A stretch of DNA of 64,000 nucleotides, taken from the NCBI RefSeq assembly GCF_000702885.1, contig NZ_JNKO01000007.1:141762-205761 (forward strand). The letters run 5' to 3'. A model generated the notes under the pieces. The model was not told the DNA's origin, searched no databases, and saw only the letters and a program-made list of their open reading frames with translations. The stretch is from Oribacterium sp. P6A1 (GTDB lineage Bacteria > Bacillota > Clostridia > Lachnospirales > Lachnospiraceae). The position numbers and the translations under genes were made by a program. Below are positions 8,007 through 15,397 of this stretch, piece by piece. Position 1 is the stretch's first letter; every line of letters starts with the position of its first letter.

Positions 8007-9857
8007 TCATCCAACAGTCGGTCCGATGGAATTCCACTGATTAATGTCAATTCCCTGTCCTGCCTGAACTGTATATGTATCACCGGCAGGAGAAACATTG
8101 GCAGAATCCGCAGGATCACTTATCACAGCCCCTTCGACTCCAGGTACTGTAGGAACAGCTGCGGCTGTTTCAACAACCTGCTGACTCATATCCTGAGTGG
8201 TTTCAACGGCTGCTGTCTCAGCTACAGTTACCGCCGCCGTCTCCGGAGCGGCAGTCTGCTGTGCCGGAGTCTGTGAAGTTCTTTTGGAATTTGAACTCTT
8301 CTTTTCCGAATCGTCCTTTTTCTTTTCGGAAGACCTGGTTTCTTTGTTCTTTGCAGACTCTTCTTCCTTCTTTTTATTCCCGGAATCTGCCTTTGCAGAT
8401 TTCTCAGCCTTGGACTCATCTGATGCGGCAGCTGTCTCAACTACCGACTCCTCTGTCTCAGCTTCGGTTTCAGGCTCAGTTTCCGGAGCAGTGGTCTCAG
8501 GCGGCATCGGCAGCTTGTCATACTTCTCTTCACTCTGATGAAGATTCAGATTTCCCGTAAGTATGAGTCCATGGAAAGCATCAGCCTGTTCCTTTGTGGC
8601 AAAGCTCACTGCCAGCTCATCATATACAGCGGCATTGTTGTTCACTATACGGATATGTCTCTCGGGAGCTGTACCCTCAAACTCTGTATTCCATCCGGTA
8701 AAAATATTTTTATCGATAACAACCTGAACTGTATTCTTTCCTTCTACATATTCATAATCGATACCAAGCATACCGACATTCTCGACTCCAAGTTCCTTAA
8801 GTCTGCTGATGTTTATAAGATAGTTTACATCATCTGCACGATAGAACTCTGAAGCCTCTATATAATAATAATGATCATAAAGCTCTGCATCCGGATTCAC
8901 AGGATCCTCTGATCCGGAAGCCGGCTGTTGAGAAACCGCCTCCTGAGATTCTGTTCCCCCAAGAGTATCATCCAGCTTGTTCTTTATCTTCTTAACTATC
9001 CAGTCAGCATATATCTTCTGTCCGGCAGCGTTCGGAAGAACCCCGTCAGATGTCAATGTGCCTGCATCCATTCCGGAAACCGCATAGGCTTCCCCCATGT
9101 TTGCAACTATTCCGCCATAATGCTCAAGAAGATTTCTGGCATAGAGAGCTGTCTCATCAGAATAACCCTCTGTTGCTGTTACAGATGCCGACTCTATGAT
9201 TCCAATGATTTCTGCTGAGCCGTAACATCTTCTTATAGAACGAAGTATACCTTCATACTGAAGACCAAAGTTAAACGGATCATCATAGTATCCCAGGGAA
9301 ACTATAACCGCATCATAGACCGCATCCTTGTTTCCGGCAGCTTCGTTCATCAAAGAAACATAGGCCCCGTACGCATCATTTCCATTAGCCAGAGAAAGGT
9401 TGTTGACACTGACTTCCGAACCGAAGTCTTCCTTTATACTGTCTGCAAGAAGCTCTGTCCAGTTTGTTCCGTCCTGTGCTCCGGCCCCTGTTCCAAAGGT
9501 GTCTCCGATGACAAGAATCTTCACCGGTTCAGAAGCGGTAAGCTTTTTAAATAAGCTGCTGCTCCCCGAAAGTGCCTCATTCAAATCCACTGAAGATTCC
9601 GGGACTGTCTCGGGCTGAAGTCTTTTACTGTCTTCATCCATTCTTTCCGCTGCAACGGACTGATCCAGGGCATCTTCTTTCATGGCGACATTTACCATGT
9701 ATCCGAATACTCCTGTTATGGTCAAGATCAGAAGAATCAGGATTACAAGAAGTGTCTTTGGTCTCCCGGAAGCTGCTTCCTTCTCGGTCAGCGGCTCGTT
9801 CAGATTAAGATTTGGGGTGTCATTTGTCTGCTTGTTATCATTACTACTCATACTCAT
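8007..9857 (-). CDS. Membrane-anchored SGNH-hydrolase-fold protein, catalytic residues lost (paralogue 1)
   Basis: About 616 residues. A cytoplasmic tail, one transmembrane helix (about 36-56), an extracellular SGNH-like domain (about 110-290), a second conserved domain (about 330-450), then a ~165-residue Thr/Glu/Ala/Lys-rich tail. The SGNH blocks are recognisable but altered: block I is VIGDTFGTG (Ser to Thr), block III is GYYD instead of GxND, and block V is DGVLPNAAG (His to Leu). It should therefore not be an active esterase; binding, scaffolding or a different chemistry are open. An ATG with AAGGAAT upstream is preferred over the TTG just before it. It is divergent to paralogue 2 across 350 nt. 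Confidence 0.75.
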   Translation of the reverse strand: MSMSSNDNKQTNDTPNLNLNEPLTEKEAASGRPKTLLVILILLILTITGVFGYMVNVAMKEDALDQSVAAERMDEDSKRLQPETVPESSVDLNEALSGSSSLFKKLTASEPVKILVIGDTFGTGAGAQDGTNWTELLADSIKEDFGSEVSVNNLSLANGNDAYGAYVSLMNEAAGNKDAVYDAVIVSLGYYDDPFNFGLQYEGILRSIRRCYGSAEIIGIIESASVTATEGYSDETALYARNLLEHYGGIVANMGEAYAVSGMDAGTLTSDGVLPNAAGQKIYADWIVKKIKNKLDDTLGGTESQEAVSQQPASGSEDPVNPDAELYDHYYYIEASEFYRADDVNYLINISRLKELGVENVGMLGIDYEYVEGKNTVQVVIDKNIFTGWNTEFEGTAPERHIRIVNNNAAVYDELAVSFATKEQADAFHGLILTGNLNLHQSEEKYDKLPMPPETTAPETEPETEAETEESVVETAAASDESKAEKSAKADSGNKKKEEESAKNKETRSSEKKKDDSEKKSSNSKRTSQTPAQQTAAPETAAVTVAETAAVETTQDMSQQVVETAAAVPTVPGVEGAVISDPADSANVSPAGDTYTVQAGQGIDINQWNSIGPTVG

Positions 9858-10210
9858 CAAAATTCCTTCTTAGATATAGACTTTTTAATTATAGGCCATA
9901 AGTGTTATGAAGTCTATCTTCACCTTATATCCTGTCCCGGTTCACTGATGTTCCAACTTAATCACTTTTTCACTATAACTTCACATATACTGTGTTTTAC
10001 ATGCCAAAATGAGTAAATACAGGATTTTATCCTTTGCACCGTGATTTTAAAAGAAACTTAATTGATTTTTATATTTATAAAAAGTATCATGAAACGGTGT
10101 CTTTATCGGAAAAAGCCCGTATATCAGGGCATGACGCCGACTCTCAGCACCTGTATTTCATATATTAAGTGCTGTATCAAAATATCCTGCATGGATTTAA
10201 GGAGAAATTT
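9858..10210. promoter_or_regulatory. Divergent intergenic region with a structured leader for paralogue 2
   Basis: 353 nt between two divergent SGNH-like genes. On the plus strand 10095-10101 (CGGTGTC) pairs with 10133-10139 (GACGCCG), enclosing a GCCC/GGGC hairpin (10115-10130); a CAGCAC/GTGCTG hairpin follows at 10145-10174, ending 25 nt before the ribosome site. I do not recognise a known riboswitch class. The left half is AT-rich and must carry the promoters, but no clear -35/-10 pair could be fixed. Confidence 0.45.
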
Positions 10211-11944
10211 ATGGATTTCAAAACATTTTTTGAGCAGAATAAGAAAGCCTGCGTAGGCGGTCTCGCCGGTGTAGTGGTTGTTCTTATGGGCCTTGCTGCC
10301 GTAACAGGAAAAAGCAACGGAACCGACCCTGCCATAGAAACCACCGCTGCAGCAACAACAGCTGAAACCAAAGAAACCGCAGCAGCCAAAGCAAAAGAAG
10401 AGGCAAAAACATTCTACGGAAAGCTGAAAAACGGTCAGCCTGTATCTGTACTTGTTCTCGGAGACGGCTTTGCAAAGGGAAGCAATCTTGAGAACGTTTC
10501 AACATCCTGGGCTGAACTCATCAGCGAAAAGATTCAGAAAGAGTTCTCATCCGATGTTCAGATCGATAACTACGCTCTTCCTTCCGACAATACAGTTTAC
10601 TCAGGTTTTGTTATGGCAAACGAAATTCCTGAAGGTTCTGAATACGACGCAGTTATCCTAAGCTTCGGCGAGTATGACGATCCGGAAACCTTCGGAACCT
10701 TCTACGAGAGCATCATCAGAAACCTCATCAAAAAGTGTCCTGAGATTTCGATCATCTCTCTCATCGAGCCATCCTCTTTAACAAATCCGGAGGGTCATGC
10801 CGCTGCCAATGCTTCTGCAATACAGACTATCACCGATCACTACCATGGTCTCACCATCGATGTAGCAAAGCTTATGGAAGCTTCGGGGGCTGATGCAAAG
10901 GATACTGCAGCTTCTGACAATATCGGCCAGAACGATGAAGGAAATGCAAAGACAGCAGATATGATCCTTGCTTCTGTAAAGGACTTTGCCGCAGGTGCGG
11001 ATGATAACATTGACAACTCCGTAGATGCTTTGGACGAAAAAATCGAAGGCCTCGAAAGCTACGCTTATATTTCAGCTTCGGATTTTGTAAAGGTTAATGA
11101 CACAACCTATGAACTTCCTGCCGATATGATTCTGGATGTTTACGGCGAAACCGTAACAGGTCTCATGGGTGTTGACTATGACTATCAGTCCGGTGCAAAT
11201 GATGTATACGTAAGTGTTGACGGAAAACCTTTCGGACGTTCAACAACAGATTTCAGCGGAAAAGATCCGGAGCAGCACATCGTACTTATCAACGATGAAT
11301 TTGCTCCTGCTGAATATGTAGCCGTATCCTTCGGAACAGCTGAAGAAGCGGCTTCATTTGCCGGCATCATAGTTTCCGGCAACATCACTCTTCCGGATTC
11401 TTACGACAAGTTTGAATCAAAGACTATTGAAACACTGGACGCTGCAGCTCTCAGTGAACTTATGGACAATGGCGATACTGCAGACGGCGGTCCGGGTTCT
11501 GAGAATGAATCTGAGGAAGCGGAGGAAACAGAAGCAGCAAACGGTCTTTCCAACGGAGCTACAAAGACTGAAGACGGTGTTCTCTACGAGTACTATAACG
11601 GCGAGTGGTACGAAGTCATCAATGATGACACAGGAAATCCAGACGTAGGTGTTAAGCAGCAGATAGTTGAGACACGTTCAGCCGGACAGATCATCACAAA
11701 CAAAGAGACAGTACACTCTTCCGGAATTGACTCTTCAAATACAGTATCGGAAACACAGGCTGCTGTTCAGGAAACAGTTGCCGAAACAAGCGCAGCTATT
11801 CCTGATACAAGTGCTCAGACTGCAGCTGAAACCGCTGTTCCCGAAACAGCCGCTGCAGAGATTCCTATGGAAACACAGTCTGTTGAATCAGCCGCTATGG
11901 ATATGCCGATGGATCCCGCAGCTGCCATGGCTATCACACAGTAA
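10211..11944 (+). CDS. Membrane-anchored SGNH-hydrolase-fold protein, catalytic residues lost (paralogue 2)
   Basis: 577 residues. A short N-terminal tail and one transmembrane helix (about 13-31) precede an Ala/Thr/Lys linker, the SGNH-like domain (about 75-265), the same second domain as paralogue 1 (about 285-415, with YAYISASDF and GVDYDYQSGAND), and a Glu/Thr/Ala-rich tail of ~150 residues. Block I is VLGDGFAKG (Ser to Gly), block III GEYD, and the block V region reads DNIGQND with no His. Probably a surface protein without esterase activity. I start at the ATG with AAGGAG seven nt upstream; an alternative start 14 codons earlier has no ribosome site. An intrinsic terminator follows. Confidence 0.75.
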   Translation: MDFKTFFEQNKKACVGGLAGVVVVLMGLAAVTGKSNGTDPAIETTAAATTAETKETAAAKAKEEAKTFYGKLKNGQPVSVLVLGDGFAKGSNLENVSTSWAELISEKIQKEFSSDVQIDNYALPSDNTVYSGFVMANEIPEGSEYDAVILSFGEYDDPETFGTFYESIIRNLIKKCPEISIISLIEPSSLTNPEGHAAANASAIQTITDHYHGLTIDVAKLMEASGADAKDTAASDNIGQNDEGNAKTADMILASVKDFAAGADDNIDNSVDALDEKIEGLESYAYISASDFVKVNDTTYELPADMILDVYGETVTGLMGVDYDYQSGANDVYVSVDGKPFGRSTTDFSGKDPEQHIVLINDEFAPAEYVAVSFGTAEEAASFAGIIVSGNITLPDSYDKFESKTIETLDAAALSELMDNGDTADGGPGSENESEEAEETEAANGLSNGATKTEDGVLYEYYNGEWYEVINDDTGNPDVGVKQQIVETRSAGQIITNKETVHSSGIDSSNTVSETQAAVQETVAETSAAIPDTSAQTAAETAVPETAAAEIPMETQSVESAAMDMPMDPAAAMAITQ

Positions 11945-11958
11945 TATTGTATTAATCT

Positions 11959-11993
11959 TAAATGGTCCTTCCGATTTGGGGGGACCATTTTTA
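11959..11993 (+). terminator. Intrinsic terminator of SGNH-like gene 2
   Basis: AAATGGTCC and GGACCATTT pair around a 12-nt loop and are followed by TTTTAC. It begins 15 nt after the stop codon. Confidence 0.85.
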
Positions 11994-12081
11994 CTTCTTT
12001 ATTCTTTACTCCTTCTTCCCTTAAGTCTCCCGCTTGGTACGTTGTGGGCCACAATACATCAGAAAAAAAATGACAGCACTA

Positions 12082-12108
12082 AAAGAGGCAGACCCTGAAG
12101 TCTGCCCC
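12082..12108 (-). terminator. Intrinsic terminator of the long HTH protein gene
   Basis: GGCAGAC and GTCTGCC (7 bp, 6-nt loop), followed on the minus strand by TCTTTTAG. It lies about 60 nt past the stop of the HTH gene and faces the terminator of the convergent SGNH-like gene. Confidence 0.7.
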
Positions 12109-12166
12109 TTATAAGTCCGGAATCTCTCAATAAATTGAGAAATCCTTTTTTACTATCTTTTGTGTG

Positions 12167-13621
12167 TCACCCTGTCCTGCGCCGGTCAGATTGATTCTGT
12201 TCCTCCAGCTGCTTCTCCATCTCATGTATCAGCCTTTGTATATTTCTATGAGCCGATTGTATGGGCAGTACCTGATCTGACAACGGAAGGCTTCCCATAA
12301 AATCCGAAAAGATATTGATGATGTTCTGCTCTCTCACCGCCATGGCCTGTAACTTTTCACTATTTGAGATAGTAAGAACATGTCCCTCAACAATCGTAAA
12401 AAACCATTTCTTAATTATGGGCACCTTAGTTTCATCCAAAATGTAGTACCCCGCACCGAGAGATTTATCAATCTTTTTTAGTATATCGATTCGCTGTTCC
12501 AAAGAAAAATGGCACTCGGTCGGAAAAGGAAAATCGAAAGCGGTACCTTCCTGCGCAAACCTTCGTAATCCATCCATGGACAAATATTCTGTCATCAGCT
12601 GTTTCTGTTCCATGAAATTCTGAAGCTTAAAAATACGTGATGCATAGGGCTGCAATTCCCGAATACTGTTCATCATATTCTCATCTATCAGCATCAGAAG
12701 ATTTGCCATGCCTCCATAATTCCAGCAGTTTACTCCGAGATAGCCAAAATCCTCCATGGTATCCACTATGATATCCATATCTTCAGTCTGTACTTTTGTT
12801 TCATGAGCCTCGGCAAAAACTCTGTCTATCTGTTTTTTGAACTGCTTCACCAACACCGGATTCTGAATGCGTACCGCCCCGGAACACTGCTTACCGAGTA
12901 AAATCACTTCCGAATCGTCCGCAACATAATATGGATACAACACTCCGAAATTATCTTCGATCATATTGTCATCATAATAATAATAAAGGTGAGTTCCTCC
13001 GATTCCGCATACATTAAATATAAGCATGTTGGTATATTTTGCCACAATATTGTAAGCGGAAACTCCTGATTTTTTCTTTGGAAACTGGAGCAGCATTCTG
13101 ATATCAGCATTCCGTATTTCACTTTGGAGGGCCATAGAATTTATGCGGGCATAAAATGTCTCCTCCATACGCGGTATAAAAACGTCAAATTTCGGCTCAC
13201 CTGATGCAAAATGGCGTTCAAAAAAGTTCTCCAGCAAGTTGATGACATCATGTTTTTGGTCAAAAACCAGTTTGTTATTCTGAAATTCACTGACAGTTGG
13301 TCTGATACCGACAGTCGGTCTCACTGAATCCTCATAATCGGCCACTGTTTCCAGGCACATAATGACCGCTTTTCGATTGAGTGCTGTATCCACCCCCATA
13401 GTCTCAAATGCATATAACTCATCCAGTTTCTTGATCTCCGACTTCGAGAGGGGCAATACTCTTTTTATATCATTGTATTGGACATTTGTCGGGATTCTGG
13501 AACCGTTCAAAAACTTATAGAAAGAAGAACGATTTATTCCTGTGTTCCTGATGATACTGTTTTTTCCTAAACCACTCTCTTCAACAAGACTGGCAAGAAG
13601 TGATGAAAAAGGGCTGTTCAT
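12167..13621 (-). CDS. Helix-turn-helix (XRE-type) regulator with a long unassigned C-terminal region
   Basis: 484 residues. Residues 8-50 (SLLASLVEESGLGKNSIIRNT, then INRSSFYKFLNGSRIPT) have the spacing of an XRE-type helix-turn-helix, with the recognition helix around NRSSFYKFLNG. The remaining ~400 residues look globular and cytoplasmic, with no recognised ligand domain; Asp/Tyr-rich stretches such as HLYYYYDDNMIEDNFG stand out. Possible regulator of the flanking SGNH-like or peptidase genes, but this rests on position alone. ATG start with GAGGA upstream. It has its own terminator and lies in a ~315-nt gap from the peptidase gene; that gap holds a 9-bp GACCGTCAA/TTGACGGTC hairpin at 13803-13849 and the peptidase terminator. 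Confidence 0.6.
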   Translation of the reverse strand: MNSPFSSLLASLVEESGLGKNSIIRNTGINRSSFYKFLNGSRIPTNVQYNDIKRVLPLSKSEIKKLDELYAFETMGVDTALNRKAVIMCLETVADYEDSVRPTVGIRPTVSEFQNNKLVFDQKHDVINLLENFFERHFASGEPKFDVFIPRMEETFYARINSMALQSEIRNADIRMLLQFPKKKSGVSAYNIVAKYTNMLIFNVCGIGGTHLYYYYDDNMIEDNFGVLYPYYVADDSEVILLGKQCSGAVRIQNPVLVKQFKKQIDRVFAEAHETKVQTEDMDIIVDTMEDFGYLGVNCWNYGGMANLLMLIDENMMNSIRELQPYASRIFKLQNFMEQKQLMTEYLSMDGLRRFAQEGTAFDFPFPTECHFSLEQRIDILKKIDKSLGAGYYILDETKVPIIKKWFFTIVEGHVLTISNSEKLQAMAVREQNIINIFSDFMGSLPLSDQVLPIQSAHRNIQRLIHEMEKQLEEQNQSDRRRTG

Positions 13622-13802
13622 ATCGCTTAGTCCTCGCAGTACTAAAAGGTATATAAATAAACTGTGCTTATCAAAATTTTATTGTGATTTAATGTGCCTT
13701 ACAAGAACTTTTTTATATAATTCTATTTTTCGTGATATTTAATATTAATAACATTCTTTAATTTCAATATTTCTGACTATCTGTAGTGAGAAAACTCGTG
13801 TT

Positions 13803-13849
13803 GACCGTCAAATGCATATCCATGTACACATGATATGTGCTTGACGGTC
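13803..13849. repeat. Inverted repeat in the regulator-peptidase gap
   Basis: GACCGTCAA and TTGACGGTC flank a further GCATAT/ATATGTGC pairing, giving a long imperfect hairpin about 180 nt upstream of the HTH gene. It could be an operator or an extra RNA hairpin after the peptidase terminator; no U run follows on either strand. Confidence 0.45.
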
Positions 13850-13863
13850 TTATCGCGAAAGAA

Positions 13864-13904
13864 AAAGTGCAATTGCCGGAGTTACTATGACAACTGCACT
13901 TTAT
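13864..13904 (-). terminator. Intrinsic terminator of the metallopeptidase gene
   Basis: AAAGTGCA...TGCACTTT pairing with inner TTG/CAA, followed on the minus strand by TTTCTTTCGC; the hairpin starts about 33 nt past the stop codon. Confidence 0.75.
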
Positions 13905-13936
13905 AGTACTAAAAATCCCGAAAAAGACCTGAAGGA

Positions 13937-14539
13937 TTAGATTGAATATGAAAGCATCTGCTGGCAAAGATCCTCAGCCTGCATGAAAACTCTGTACTCC
14001 GGGCTAGGCATAGCATGTGCGCCTCCTCTGTAGTTGAACTTGATGTAGTCGGAGTACAGTGCTGCAAATGTCTCATCCTCGTTGTAGCAGCGATTGTCAT
14101 AAGACTTTCTTTCATTGTAAAGCTTTCTGATATCAGCCTTCATCTGATCTGTAAACATCGGCTGTGTTGTGTGATAGATAAAATGACCGAGCTCATGAAC
14201 CGGAGCCTTCTGTACTTCATCCCAGGAATTGTTGTTGGAAGTTGCTTTAAGTGTGATCTGCTTTGAATCAAAAGTATAGATTCCGTTTACATCCTGCTGG
14301 CCAACAAGCACTGTATCTGTATAATGGATAGTTCCGCCGCGCTGCATAAAAAGGACGATAACACTGTTTGGCACTCTTTCGAAATAAGTATTGACAGCAA
14401 TCTTATAAGATTCAGGCTGCTGATCGTAAACATCGTGACCAGATGCGATTAACTGAGTAACGTTAGCAGCAAAAGCTGTAACTGTCATCATAACAACCAG
14501 ATTGACTACTATAACGATTGTTCTAACAAGGTTCTTCAT
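13937..14539 (-). CDS. Small secreted zinc metallopeptidase (PPEP / anthrax-lethal-factor-like)
   Basis: 200 residues. A signal peptide ends near AFAAN (residue ~25), giving a ~175-residue mature enzyme. HELGH at 115-119 is the gluzincin HExxH zinc site, and EDETFAALYSDY near 154-165 supplies the probable third ligand Glu and a Tyr in the arrangement seen in lethal-factor-like and Pro-Pro endopeptidase (Zmp1/PPEP-1) proteins; size and secretion also match PPEP-1 (~220 residues). C. difficile zmp1 is likewise controlled by a type I c-di-GMP riboswitch. The substrate is unknown; cleavage of surface adhesins is inference. AAAGGA lies 8 nt before the ATG. Two riboswitches and a conditional terminator precede it. 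PPEP specificity is not proven. Confidence 0.7.
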   Translation of the reverse strand: MKNLVRTIVIVVNLVVMMTVTAFAANVTQLIASGHDVYDQQPESYKIAVNTYFERVPNSVIVLFMQRGGTIHYTDTVLVGQQDVNGIYTFDSKQITLKATSNNNSWDEVQKAPVHELGHFIYHTTQPMFTDQMKADIRKLYNERKSYDNRCYNEDETFAALYSDYIKFNYRGGAHAMPSPEYRVFMQAEDLCQQMLSYSI

Positions 14540-14556
14540 ATTCTCTATCCTTTCAA

Positions 14557-14619
14557 GTGCAACTGGCTGACCTTTCGGTCCCTATAGCTTTGCGCCACCG
14601 GATTTCTCCGGGTTTGCTA
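14557..14619 (-). ncRNA. Cyclic di-GMP-I (GEMM-I) riboswitch, gene-proximal copy
   Basis: On the minus strand: GCAAACC, a CCGGA-GAAA-UCCGG hairpin with GNRA loop, GGCGCAAAGCUAUAGGG, a GACC-GAAA-GGUC hairpin, then AGCCAGUUGC closing P1 with GCAA/UUGC. This is the GEMM-I layout: GNRA-capped P1b, invariant CGCAAAGC, second hairpin, AGCCAG. The aptamer ends five nt before the ribosome site of the metallopeptidase and has no terminator after it, which suggests translational control. Confidence 0.88.
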
Positions 14620-14660
14620 TTTAAATGAATGAATCGAATCGGGTTATATACCTACCCGCC

Positions 14661-14707
14661 TTCGCCAAAAATCTTAATTTCCCCTTCCCTGGATTTCTTT
14701 TGGCGAA
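14661..14707. repeat. 10-bp inverted repeat between the two riboswitches
   Basis: TTCGCCAAAA at 14661-14670 and its exact complement at 14698-14707 flank 27 nt. It lies between the terminator of the distal riboswitch and the proximal aptamer. Without a U run it is not a terminator on the minus strand. It may be a structural spacer or a trace of an inserted element. Confidence 0.6.
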
Positions 14708-14709
14708 AT

Positions 14710-14745
14710 AAAAAACCGGCATCGGATCTCTGTCCGTTGCCAGTT
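14710..14745 (-). terminator. Conditional terminator (expression platform) of the distal c-di-GMP riboswitch
   Basis: On the minus strand AACUGGCA pairs with UGCCGGUU and CGGA with UCCG, followed by UUUUUU. The 5' arm AACUGGC is the exact complement of GCCAGUU at the 3' end of the distal aptamer, so aptamer closure by ligand would free the arm to form the terminator: an OFF switch by this reading. Confidence 0.8.
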
Positions 14746-14811
14746 AACCTAGAACCTTCTTTGTATTAGTCTTGATTCGAGGACTAACCTTCGGAGCTCT
14801 GCTCCATGAAG

Positions 14812-14877
14812 ATTGCAACTGGCTGACCTTTCGGCCCCTATAGCTTTGCGTCACCGGATTTCTCCGGCTTTGCCAAA
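14812..14877 (-). ncRNA. Cyclic di-GMP-I (GEMM-I) riboswitch, distal copy
   Basis: On the minus strand: GGCAAAGCC, a CCGGA-GAAA-UCCGG hairpin, GACGCAAAGCUAUAGGG, a GGCC-GAAA-GGUC hairpin and AGCCAGUUGC. It matches the proximal copy at nearly every position over ~60 nt, so the two arose by duplication. It starts about 70 nt after a predicted promoter and is followed 67 nt later by an intrinsic terminator whose 5' arm can pair with the aptamer. Hairpins at 14878-14898 (TGTGATC/GATCACA) and 14903-14944 (AAAGAGAAA/TTTCTCTTT) precede it. Confidence 0.9.
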
Positions 14878-14953
14878 TGTGATCTAGGTTGGATCACATT
14901 CTAAAGAGAAATGAACTACTTAGTTCTTTATCCTCTTTCTCTTTACATTTTCT

Positions 14954-14981
14954 ATTCTATCATTTATTTTTTAAATTGCAA
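14954..14981 (-). promoter_or_regulatory. Promoter of the riboswitch-metallopeptidase transcript
   Basis: TTGCAA, 16-nt spacer, TAGAAT on the minus strand, upstream of the distal aptamer. It gives a leader of roughly 400 nt ahead of the peptidase start codon. Confidence 0.6.
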
Positions 14982-14989
14982 TAGATAAA

Positions 14990-15029
14990 TTAAAATTCGC
15001 AAATTAAAATTGAAATTTAATTTGCGAAT
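14990..15029 (-). terminator. AT-rich hairpin, probable terminator of the small HTH gene
   Basis: A 14-bp perfect inverted repeat (ATTCGCAAATTAAA, 7-nt loop), followed on the minus strand by TTTAATTTAT. It lies about 50 nt after the stop of the small HTH gene and just upstream of the riboswitch promoter. Confidence 0.6.
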
Positions 15030-15077
15030 CGACTGATATTTTTAAGTATTCAATTTTTCTCTAAGCCTTGTGGGCCC

Positions 15078-15350
15078 TCAACATGCGCGTTCTGTGTTTT
15101 TCATTCCTTCCAAAAGACGCTTTAACTCTCCGTCTATTTTCCACTTGCTGACATTGTAGCGTTTTCTCCAGTCTCTGTAAGCCCCTGTAGTGATTCGGTG
15201 ATCCTCCGGGCGCGGCGCATCTGCGGGAATAATCCAGAGATGACCGTTTTTATATGCGCCTTCGATCTTTCCTTCCCGGCATAATGCCCTCAGGTACTTC
15301 GGTGTAACTCCCCATTGCTCCGCTAAATCCTTTAGCATTGTGTAAACCAT
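15078..15350 (-). CDS. Small helix-turn-helix / excisionase-like DNA-binding protein
   Basis: About 90 residues. The segment LKDLAEQWGVTPKYLRALCREGKIEGAYKNGHLWIIP (described here in pieces) begins with a MerR/excisionase-type HTH (LAEQWGVT, YLRALCREG) and ends with a wing (GHLWIIP) followed by Pro-Glu-Asp, the usual shape of the one-domain helix-turn-helix proteins found by phosphoglycosyltransferase and mobile genes. The DNA target is unknown. Two ATG starts compete: 15368 with AAAGGA four nt away and 15350 with AAGGAG nine nt away; I prefer the second. It begins ~30-50 nt after the priming glycosyltransferase stop, so it is the last gene of the capsule direction. Confidence 0.6.
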   Translation of the reverse strand: MVYTMLKDLAEQWGVTPKYLRALCREGKIEGAYKNGHLWIIPADAPRPEDHRITTGAYRDWRKRYNVSKWKIDGELKRLLEGMKNTERAC

Positions 15351-15397
15351 ATCCCTATGCTCCTTCATTAAATCCTTTAAAACTACAAACTGCAATG

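Noticed and set aside
8197..8538. Plus-strand frame rich in Ser, Val and Ala
   Set aside because: Mirror of the biased tail codons of the SGNH-like gene on the other strand.
14557..14877. Two ~60-nt repeats considered as IS ends or a CRISPR-like repeat
   Set aside because: Internal hairpins with GAAA loops and the CGCAAAGC core fit a riboswitch, and the copies are only two and in one orientation.
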